A DNA stretch of 64,000 nucleotides from Agrypnia vestita (lineage: Eukaryota > Arthropoda > Insecta > Trichoptera > Phryganeidae), in assembly GCA_016648135.1 (NCBI GenBank), contig JADDOH010002329.1, positions 310,001 to 374,000 of the forward strand, read 5' to 3'. The position numbers and the translations under genes are program-made. Positions 47,301 through 59,300 of this stretch are shown one piece after another. Positions within the stretch are counted from its first letter, which is position 1. Each line of letters begins with the position of its first letter. The notes under the pieces were generated by a model that saw only the letters and a list, made by a program, of their open reading frames with translations, had not been told where the DNA came from and ran no database searches.

Positions 47301-50300
47301 AATAGTAGACACATTAAACATGTATGCAATCTGTTTGGAAATATATTGAAATGATGATGGAGCTATACTCCTCTCAGACACGCACCGTAAATATAAATAT
47401 GCATAGGGGCAAGTCTGGTAATATGGACCATTTTTTTTTCAAATGCGCTTTAAGTAAATTTTTCTAGATTTGTACAAATGTCTATTGTATTAAATTATTA
47501 GGCTTTGCATTTTTTAATCAACATATATTACATATGAACATAAATATTAAAGGTATCTCAATAATTAACAAAATGTGTGATCATAGCTTTGTTCCAATTT
47601 AGCCAACTGGTTCTGTTATTTGGACCACTGAAGTAAACCATAAAGAAAAACTATAATTAAAAAAAACAAAAATCATAATAGTATCGTTAGAAACCTACTA
47701 AATATTTAAAGCTCTTCACATAATACAATCATCGGAAATGTCAGGATTTTGGGAACAAGTTTTGTGATTTCAATTACTGTAATGTACACACTAGGGAATG
47801 CAATCCCGATCCAGCGAGATCTCGAGGCATTTTATGAGGTCAATCCCGAACCGAAAAATCGGACGAGATTATCGGGATTGATCAGAATTTTTTATGTTTT
47901 TTTAATTTTTTTGAAAACTTATGTTCATGTCACATTCAAATAATGAAAATAGCTTTGAATAATATTTGATATATTTTATCAACCTAACATAGTAATAAAA
48001 ACTACTACTAGTTAGTAATTTTAACTCTACTACATTGACTGATTGATGCTTGGAAAAACGCCTACAAAAACTTTAATGCAATGATTAATAATGAATATTT
48101 TATTAAATTTTCTGATATAAAAATGCAAGGCATTGTCGTTAATTGCTATTCAGCTCTATAAACAAACAAACAAACACAAAAGTATTCGGGATCCCGATCC
48201 GTAGGGATCCCGCGGGATTGGAAATTTTAATCTCGAGGGATCCCGACTCGGGATTGCATTCCCTAGTACATACTGTATACACACTGCTTGCGGTCCACTT
48301 TAACCAACAGGTTGGATACATCATAAGATAAATCTAATAAAATATAACCTATAAATGCCGCAATTTGCGCTTCTAAACTATACATTACAAACACTGTATC
48401 TTTTATTTCCTTTCACTTAACTACACCCTTAACATGGAGCGATAGAATTTACAATAAAAATAACAAAAATAGATTTTTCAAAACAAAACATGAACGTTCA
48501 ATGTCGCTACGAAAACAATATAGCCGATGTGCAATGGAGTTAGATTCATATGCTTGATAATGCCAATATTGAAACTGAAAAATTACTTTTCGAGATATGA
48601 GGGTGGTCCAATATATACCATACTTTTCCCTGTGTGAATGGTAAGAAAATTAGATTTTGCCAAAGATTTTAAAAGACATTCAGATTAACCTCGCAAAAAG
48701 AAACACATTATACATGTCAAAACAATTAAAAACAAAACTAACAATATACAAGTGGTGCAGGAATTTGGAATTGAAATGAATTTTGTCCTGGAATACTATG
48801 TAAGGCCTATTTTTCATATCACAAGTGGTTCAATTATTTTTAAAAATAGTAAGAATATTGATGAGATATGTATTCCGTGTATCTTTGTATTGCTTAAATT
48901 ATTATTTGAAAAATAAAACACATATTATGAACAAAACCAGAGTACGTGAAAATCTGAAAGAGACATTGTCAACATTTATGCTATAGTTTTATGCTATGTT
49001 TATTACATGTATACGCTAAATTTTCACATAATATAATTCATCGCCAATGCGTATTGAATTACTTACCAAGTCCGACCTTCATTAAATGGTACGCTTCACA
49101 AATCAACTGCATGTCGCCATATTCAATACCATTGTGTACCATTTTTACAAAATGTCCCGCTCCATCTTGTCCAACCCAATCACAGCAAGGTTCATTTCCA
49201 GATTTAGCACAAATGGACTGAAAAACAGAGATTTAATTAAATTCAGCACGAGTTTAATAAGCTAATGCTGTTGTATATTATTGATAAAAGAGATAAAGCT
49301 CTTAAAAAAAGCTTGCTAGAACCAACATTACTAACTTATTACAAATACTATGTACATAGCTAAAGCCTTGAAGTATCAATAGATAAATATAAATTCAGCA
49401 ATACCAAGGCAATGAATGTAAACAAGATTTATCATGGGACATAGACAGATAAATTCGAGGCCTCTGTGTGGGCCTATGGCTAATATGGTAAATAATAAAT
49501 TCTTAATTCAGTCATATATGCGCGAAAATTCATTTTATTCTCTTGCTCAAAGTCAAAAAAAATATATCTAAATATATAAAAAAATTAAATAAAAATTAAA
49601 TAATCATAATACTAAAGTAACTTCATTTTGGTACCTGGAAAATAGGTTTAATGTGTTGCCATGCTTCTTTATGGCCCCCGGGCATCAAAGAAGGTCCGTA
49701 TCTAGCACCGTCCTCACCACCACTAACCTACAATATATTAAATATAAATTTAATTAAATATCTGCCTTCAACTGATTAAGGTAAATTATACAAGTCTCAC
49801 AAACACAAAGCTATGAATATGAGAAACGTGTGGGGAAGTTTTTTTTTATATAATAAATTAATAAATCATCCCTCTGGGGACAAAATCAAAATGTATTCTT
49901 AGAACATATCATCATAGGCTCCACGGCTTCCTCCAACATTCCTCTCCATCTTCCTATATCCTGACATGTAATCTTCCAATCCCTGATGCTTATGGTTTTC
50001 ACGTCTAGCTGCACTTCACCCAGCCATCGGAGTCTTGGGGTTTTGCATGGAGAATATTTTCGGCATTCTCTTTTCACTCATTCTTTCTACGTGTCCTGCC
50101 TATCGCAGGACATGTAGACATTTTGATAAATTGTATTATTTTGGGCTCATTGTAAATATTGTAGACTTCCTCGTTGTATTGTATTCTACAAACTCGAAAA
50201 AGGAGAGACATTTCACTCAGCATTCAGAGCCATACGTTAATACAGTTCTTAGAACATACCTAGATATAAAAATATTGCCTTCAACTGATTCATTTCAGTG

Positions 50301-53300
50301 TTATTTAATTATTTAGTTGCTACAAAAATTAGCCACATCTTGCCACAAATATTTGTACTAAAAATATAAAAAAACACTTGTTAAAACAAAATTAGGAATT
50401 TCACTGGTACACAATGTTCCTAAGCTGTACACATTTATGAGTGCATATGATCTCTCAGCATGGCATACGCAAATCACTATCTTCACATTAATACTATTAT
50501 AAATACATTTCATAGTAATCCGACAAATATTCTCGAAGATACAGGCATATTCGTAAAGACGCCTCGGATCGTTTAAAAGCTGGTGGGGCAGTGGTCCGAG
50601 AAGCTGTTGTCTACCTGATTGCGCTTCTCCTTTTCTATTGTATTCAGATATTTAAAGTTGACAAAAGCATGACCTTGAAAGGCCTTAAATTCTCAATGTG
50701 GGGATAAAGCTCTCAAAGCAAAGCAACAAAAATAAAAAACCACCTGAGTAGTGTATCCAATCCCCGAACCCAATCCTGAGCAAAAAAATGCAATTTTAGA
50801 ATTCAATTTTGATGATTATTCCCAGGATTATTATAAAAGGCTATTTTTTCATTAATGTTATTTGATACAGCAAGAGCCGACAGTTCCCTATCTGAGTAGG
50901 TTTATTAAGAATAGAATGTAACATAGGTCTATAATGTTATTAAGAGTAAAGCATATATTAATTAATAAATGTTATACTTTATGGGGGCCCGTGACAAAAA
51001 TTTTGTGTGACCACTAAACCCAACAAATTGGATGGACACTTTTTAACACATATACGATATATCTTTTCAGAATTTTTTTATTTATATCGCTCTCTGTAGT
51101 GAAGTGAAATTAAGAATCTAAGTATGATGTTTGCTCGTTAGTTTGGTGTCATTCTGGTTCAACGTTTGACAAAATGGTTACAAGAATGCATAAATGCACA
51201 TCACTCATGACTTTATATATGAGTTAGTTGGAACAATTTACTATATAGGTGTCCCTTGCAAAAATTGAAAATATTATTTTTTACAAACATTTTATTTGAG
51301 TTTAATTAAATAGAATGAATTTTTCACAATCAATTTAAGTCACTGTAATGCATAAAATAAGTCAGAAATATTGAATTTTTTCAATTGATTCAGTAAGATT
51401 GTAGATTGACATTTTTAAAAATATTGATTGTATTATTTATATAAATCTACTTTTATTATTTGATTAATTACACTTACATGTCTTGGAAATACCTTTCCAT
51501 CGCCAGGGTGTTATATACTGTATGTCAAAATATCAAAATGAATGTCTTTTGTTTTTTGTTTTTCTAAATTATTTGAAAATTTGTTTTTAAATATTATTGC
51601 TGAAGTTCTTGATTACTATAAATAAATTTTCAAATAATTTAGAAAAACAAAAAACATTAGTCATTTTGATATGTTGACATATATATAACACCATTGACGT
51701 ATTATAAATAGACACGTTATTCCCATACTATTCTGATTTCAAATGTAGCAAATGCAGAAAAATCTGGTAATTTGAAGTCATGATGACTAAAATAACATAC
51801 TCATTCTTACAATAGTGCACGATACTCTGTTCCTTTTTCCCCGGGACTCTTTTTTCAGCGTGCCATCGCGTCCAATCACAAAGAAGGTCCATTCCATAAC
51901 AAACGCAAGTAAGGCAATTACCTTCTTTTTGACATTCCACGATTTCACGCTAGTAACGTATCTACTGTTTATTATATCATTGTATAACACCCTGACGATT
52001 GAAAGGTATTTCCGAAACATGTAGGTGTAATGAATTAAATAATATAAGTAGATTTATACAAATAATACAATCAATATTTTTAGAAATATTGAAAACAAAA
52101 TGTTTACTTTGATATTGCATATCTCCATAGAAATTTATATTAGGTCATGGTTTCTTGAACATTTTCGACTCATTATCAAGGCAGGAATCCACCTGTAAAG
52201 TTTTTGCTACTAGCAATGGGACACCTTGTATAACTGTAATAATTTTCTGTAAATGTATTTCTATTTTCTAAGCCATTCATGACTTTCTTTGAGCACAACA
52301 TCTACGAGTGATAATATGCATACCTACATATTATTTTTCTATTGTTTTACAATAGAAAAATAATATGTAGAATTAGAATTCTTTTAGAAAGAAGTATTAT
52401 TTACATTTCATATTGTTTGTTACTTAATAATGCTTAAATATATTTTTGAACTAAACAATGTTATATTAATGTATGTTACGCTCTAGATGTTCAGTTTGAT
52501 AAAGCCTTCAAGCTATATGACTCAATTTGAAAGTGACCTACTTTAAGTAGGTTAGTTCTTCAACATTTATATATTTATAGATATAGATATACCTTGATTG
52601 TAACCTCACAAGGTTAATTAATAATTTATTACTATGTTAAGTCATAAATAATGGTGAAACTCTAGTACTCTAGTGGTCAGAATGCCAAACTTGAAAAGTT
52701 GAATTCAAATCCATATATTAAATATTTGCATCAGAATTAATTTCAAAATTATAATTAAAATGATTATGGAATTTTTTGCATCTTCACTCAGTTAGTAATT
52801 ATTTTTATATGTAAAATGAAATTAAACAATATTGTATGATTTAAATCCCTTTATATATAAAAGTTACAATATTTTTGGATAATAAGACGCCTAACACTTC
52901 GACAAATCTTCTGGTTTGGGTTTTCTGAAGTATTATACCATATTTTTAAGACATTTCTGGCCGACGTTTTGGATTCCATTGCAGGGTCCATCATCATGTG
53001 TTGATATTGTTGTTACCGTGTCGGAAGCTTTTGTATTGCATATTGTATTGTATAGATCAATACTTAACTACAACATCAGCACTTACAACAACACATCAGC
53101 CCTGATGATGGACCTAGCAATAAGATCCGAAACATCGGCCAGAAAGGTCGTAAAAACACGGCATAATACCCCAGAAAACACAAATCAGAAGACCATAAGA
53201 TGCATCTATGAAAGTTACAATATTTTTTGACAAAAAGTACTTAGCATCACACATTGCATTTCCAAGTAATCCAGTGTCAGTTTATGCTAACTTATCAGTG

Positions 53301-56300
53301 GTGTCGATGTCTATGGCCCGACCAACATAAATTGGCGAAATGGTAAGGGCAACTCTGGTGTCTAAAGAGTAGTTGCCAGGGTGTTAATTTTAATGCAAAA
53401 TTGAATTATTTATTTCTAATTAAAAAAATATATTATACACACATATGGCACCCTGACTGCAACACTTTTCCAAAATAAGTATTTCGAGATAATGGCATTC
53501 AAAGTATTTTATTCTTTTTGTTTTCTACAAAAACCTTCAATATTTAGGGCTAAAGATGCCTTATTTTAAACAATTATGAAACATGCCATATTAGTGTGGC
53601 TAGAATTCACCAGTTTTTATAAAAATTATGATAATTTTGCAAAATTAAGTTCTGATCACATAAATAAATGAAATTATTATTTTGTGGTTAGTCTTCTCGG
53701 GTATTTCGCCGTGTTTATAGGACCTTTCTGGACAACGTATCGGATTCTATCGCAGGGTCCTACACCCACTTTGTTCCTCCACAGCATAAAATTTCTGAAG
53801 ACATGCCAATTTACGCACGGGTTTATACTATCGAGAGTACTTTATTTTCTCGCTTTCCTTTCATCCCCGTTGAAGAAAGTTGAAAAGGAAAAAAAAAATC
53901 ATTGCTTATTTTTTATTCTGAACAAAATACTTTGAGACAAATCCAATAAACAACAAAAAACATCCTATTTATCAATATTGAAAAAAAAAATTGAACTTCT
54001 ATAAATTTTATGAGAAAATGGCTACATAACTGTATTACGGACATTAGTAAAAGCTTACATTAATTTACATTAAGCTGTTCCCATACAATAATTATTAAAA
54101 CAACATCCTAGCAGCACTAAGATATATTGAAGAAATACAAAACCTAATGGCTTCTCCTTGCAAAGTTCTGCCAAAGGTCCTCCTTCAATACGTCATTGAC
54201 AATTGTTCTAATAACACTCATAATTACAATATCAAAGTTCAGAATATTTCACCGCATTCTATCCATAACTGAATTTTAAGGTGAAGATAAGGGCCGGATG
54301 TGGGCAGAGTGGATGTTAGTTTGGTAAAATGTAATAAATCAGTAGGAAACAAACTTACCCCAGCCCCAACAAAAAGAAGACCCACTGCATTCAGTTCTTT
54401 GCATCGTCGTTGAGTGTCAATGTATTCAGAATTACCTCCGTCAATAATAATGTCACCCTTAGAGAGCAGTGGTACCAACTGTTTGATAAAGTCATCTACT
54501 GCTGATCCAGCTAAAAAAATATATATTTTTAAAGATGACATCACTGAAAAATCATATGTACATATTTTAAAAATTATGAAGAACATCCATCACAAAAATT
54601 GATAGGTCTTTCTTCAATTATTTATATGTACATAAAAATATAAGGGCTGTATTATAAGTACTCATATTAGAGAAGGAAACACATTTTGAATTTTTTAAAT
54701 TTATTTCTTTCTCAACATACACTTAATAATTACATAATTCATTGTGTGATTCGACCAGCTTTGTAGTCAGTCAGAAACTCTTTTAGAATCTTGAACATGT
54801 CCAAAAAAGCTAGGAAGTTATCATGCAATTCAGTTTTTGTTCCACTGTGAGCAAACCCGGCACCCATCTCACCGATTGCTGTTTCATAACCAATTTTTCA
54901 TGTACAATCTCAGAAATCTCTCTGATCTCTATACGGTGGTCTGCTAATACAATATTATGGATTTTGTTGACTATATCCTCCGTAGTCACCTTAATCGGAC
55001 GGCCTGGACACTCTTCATTGAAGTTGGATATTCGGCCAAGCTTGAATTTATTCAATCTCTCTCTCTCTATCTCTTGGTCAGGGATGATTCGAAAGAAAAT
55101 CAAATTATATATCTCGCATAAAAAAGATATATCTCGCAATACTATCATATTATTCAGATTTTAATATATCGGAATATTCTGTCACATAAATATTTTATTT
55201 CAATGTTTTTTTCCAAAATATATGTTTACGTAAAAGTCGATATACTCAATGCATGCGTCTGCTCATGGTAGTTATCGAATGTGCACGGTCATTATAAATG
55301 ACATGCAAATTCACTTCACTGATTTCCTCACATGTCTTCCCATAAAAAAAAGATATCGAATCATTGATTGATATTGATTGCAAACATACACAAACTTGCA
55401 AAATTTTAACAGCTATCAAACAAAGCGGTCTATAATTTGAATAGGCATTGTTCGAAAGATGAAGTTAAATTAATGTAAACAGATTTAGCGTAATCAGTAG
55501 TTATGGGTACTTTTCGTACAACCCTCGTAATAAACATTTATAAAAAGTAAATCCATACATAATGATATTGGCATGAATTAAAATAAATTCAATTGTTTTA
55601 TAAAATATTTACCTGGCAAAATTTTAAATTGATAAATATGTGAATAATTTAATTATCAGAAATTTTATGAACAGGTACAATTTTGCACGTGCATTTTGTG
55701 GCCATTCACAGCAGCAAAAGAAACAATAGAATTATTTAGGACAATAGGAAAAATGTATGGGTTAGGTTAACTATAAATAAGAGACTGCCTGTTTAAAAAT
55801 GTTCAACAAAATTTTCAGTTCTTGTATTGGCCTGAGACAGTTCAAGCAAGTTCGAATACGTAACGTAAGAGTGATTCTGAATATTCATGTATTTTCACAA
55901 AATGTATTATACATACGAAAAATATTGACTAGGTGTTCTACAGTACTGAGATATGAAATAATCTCTATCGAATGATATTTATCTGATATGTTTCATATAT
56001 CTATTTATGATAAGACTGCTTGATCGATATATGATTTAAGATACTATGATCTATACTGTTTTAGTACTATTATTTTAGAGGATCAGATATACTATTTAAG
56101 TGATATTTTGCTGACTAATGCATGACAGTATGGTTTAATTAATCTTTTTCATAATAACTCAATAAAATTTTATTGAGTTATTATGAAAAATTTAAAATTA
56201 GTCAACAACTCGCACATAGTACTTTAAAATCAATGAATAAGTATTTACAGGTTGTGTCAACGGATGCAATACATTCATGATTCATGCAAGTTTACCAGAT

Positions 56301-59300
56301 ATACCTAAAAAAAACCTTAAGGGGTTATCCACCCTGGGAGCCTGAAATTTAAGTAGAAATTGGATGAACAAGGAGATAAATTTCTTTATGTCTTTTTATT
56401 GGCACTTATTGAAGTAGATATATATTAAACTATTATTTCATTCCTAAGCCTTAGAAAAAAAAAATGGCAACGACATGCGACATGCCGATACCCATGGAGT
56501 TCCTCCGCCTTGACAGATGCAAGTTTCCCTGGTGGAGGTTTGTCCAAGACTGAAAAGGTTATGAATGCATCCAGAAACAAAATAACTAAAATGTGGCATA
56601 CAGATTTTTAATCCAATAACTTGTACTTATGGTTATGGTTGAGTTGTGTTACCATAATTATTACCATAATCAAAATGGCATGCCGAAGTGTCAGAGGGGA
56701 AGAAATTTTGGATTTTGGAAAATTTTGGAAAATAAAATCATTTTTATCTATATCATCTTCACTCATTTTTAAATCAGAGTAATTATACTGAGAAAGTGAA
56801 TGTGAGTGGAATGAGCGCCTCTGGGATAAGCCGATCTCTAGACCGAGTATTTTAAACCAAAGTGACTACACTAATTTATTACATTCTTGGACTTTGGGTC
56901 CATTATTCCAATTGTTCATGAATTCGATGAATTTGTCAGGCATAATAGACCCAGGAATATTATTTACAGAAAATATAACAGAAATTGACTTTTTTGAGTA
57001 ATGACATACTGTCAAAAATAGTTATGACAAATAAATACTATTTAGCGACTGTTTCAAAACATCTTGTTTTGGTTTCCCAACATTCCAGGCCAGTTTAGAT
57101 GAGTATAGACATTAGTCGAAGAAATGTAAAACGTAATAATGTTGATGACCAGAAATTAACATCTTACTATCTAGAAACATTGGTCGACCAATCATTTGCT
57201 CTCGAAAATAAAATGCCCAGAGATTGGTACGAGATTTTATTTTACATTATCCGATCTTGACTCACAAATTCCCAGTAGACAGACTTCATAAAATTAAGAT
57301 TCTGGTTGACTATGCCTCAGACACATTCAAAATAAACAATTTATTCCAATTAAACAACTTCTATACATTATACATATCCTAACAAATCTGTATGGCTTCA
57401 AAGAAAATGAAAATATCACAATGTAAGTGTCCTGAGTGTTATTAGGCATTTTGTGTGTGGCCGTCTTTTAAAAGATCTACCGTGAAAAAAAAATGATAGA
57501 TAGTGCATAAGATAATGCAAATTATATTTTAATATTTATTTAAAACTCAAAATCATGTTTGTTTAGGATGAGTGTTCGATTGAAGATAACAAAAGACGAG
57601 TGTTAGATTGAAGATCGGTGTAGTTCTCCAAATCGCAATATGAATAATGGACCTGCACTTGAGATTTGGATATATTTTTCTGTTTACAATATTTTCGCCG
57701 CATGCTGTGTTCATTTGTTTATTTATCTGTTCTAAAACATTCTAGAGAATCATGGAACAGTTTAAGATAAATATGCAATATAATATTGGATTGAAAAACA
57801 AATTAAAAATATATTTATGATTGTCAAAACAAAGCCACTGTTAATAAGTACCAATAATAAAATAAACAATCACCTCACCCAATTTCTACCTAGATTTTAG
57901 GCTAACAGGTTGGTGTATCCCTTAATAAGAATGTTGGTGAAACCTTGCGCGCCTTGAGCACTACGCCACAAATAACGCTAATGTATGAACAACAATCTAT
58001 TAAACATAAAATCTACCATAAGAAAATGCCGTTTGGTATATGTAGTTCAAAAGATAGTTAGCAAAAAGGAACATTTAGGATAAAGAGATGATCTTACAAG
58101 GTAGAAATAGTACATAGTACGAAGGATGAGAGAAGACCATTGTTCATTTAAAGATCTTGCAAACAGTATAGTAAAATCAATATTTTTCTTATTTATAGTG
58201 ATGAAGAAAATTTACATTACTATAAATAGAGTATGAAAAGGGGCATGGAAAGGTGTATGTATGGTGGACATCAGAGACATCGCACGAAGAGACAGGAAAT
58301 GTGTTTATAAGAAAACAGACAAGCCTTATCAATACAACAAAACAGGCCAAGACAATTATTGGACAAACACATCCAGTGGTTACCAGAGGGAATTAAGAGA
58401 CCAAAAGGGTACTCTAAACCCTGCTGAGCTGATAAAATCATCAAACTATGCAAAAATACATGACAAATAACAATGTCAGAAAAAAGTGTAAGGCACATGG
58501 ATAGGATTGGATACAAAAATTGGGATAATGATGGTGATGACTGTTTGAGAAACTTAAATGTCAGATGATATTTCATCTGAAATTTAAATTTGTATTATTA
58601 TACATTCAACCCTTTTGAAATATATTAATTGATATTTATAGACAGATTTGAGTCTGGGACTACTTATATGTATTATTATCTGAAACCATAAACTTTGGTG
58701 CATTCAATACAAGCTCTTCGAAGAGGATAGACAATATGCATGTTTTGGCTAGGAAATATGTTGTACCAGGAATTAGATTCATATATCATTTTAAATTGAC
58801 AAACCTTTAACCAATATCATAACTCTTCTAGGACTTTTCAACTTGCTAACCATGTCTTTCAAGGAGGTTGCACCTATAATTTTGGTTCCCTTTGCTTCGT
58901 TATTTAAGAAATTTGTCACCTGTAATAAAAAGGTAATAGAAATAAACAATGACTAGAAAAAGAATCGTTGGAAATCATTGCGGAATAAAAAAATCTCCTC
59001 ATTTTTTGTAAATTTACATACGTACTTAAATAGTTAATTTTTCTTATATGATGTAAATGATTATAATTGACATAGGTATTTTGACATATCATTTGACATT
59101 TATATGTAGGTATATCCTGTCAAACTGAAGAGAGAAGTTATTGCTCATTCGATATAAAAAATGCGAGTTAGGAGATATTGATGGTTCACATTTGATTTAT
59201 TATAGTATTGAAATGGAAAACAATAAGTTCAAGATATATTTTAATTTTACCTTTTCGACAGTTCTGTTGAAAGCGCAAACTACAAAACCTTTAGAGTCCA

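Larger units (their letters stand above)
47012..49066 (-). other. Pgd intron 6
   Basis: GT-AG intron of about 2 kb. Contains a hAT-type MITE (47792-48265) and a SINE-tail-like repeat (about 48825-48900); the rest is AT-rich. Confidence 0.9.
49728..54358 (-). other. Pgd intron 4, transposon-rich
   Basis: GT-AG intron of 4.6 kb. In order: a dispersed repeat fragment (49785-49895), a LINE tail (49890-50265), a large terminal-inverted-repeat MITE with a nested palindrome (51411-52093), a perfect hairpin (52324-52370), and three arms of the CTGATGA/GAAA repeat family (52908-53765). Confidence 0.9.
54511..58804 (-). other. Pgd intron 3, transposon-rich
   Basis: GT-AG intron of 4.3 kb. Contains a mariner remnant (about 54643-55527), a perfect 46-bp palindrome (56145-56190), two copies of a dispersed repeat in opposite directions (56310-56590 and 57845-57950), and an unassigned small open frame (58261-58470). 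Confidence 0.9.

Noticed and set aside
51787..52024. Open frames on both strands of 69-77 codons
   Set aside because: They lie inside the large-TIR MITE and have no transposase motif.
54414..54602. Plus-strand frame antisense to Pgd exon 4
   Set aside because: It is the complement of coding sequence; the minus strand carries the conserved 6PGD residues.
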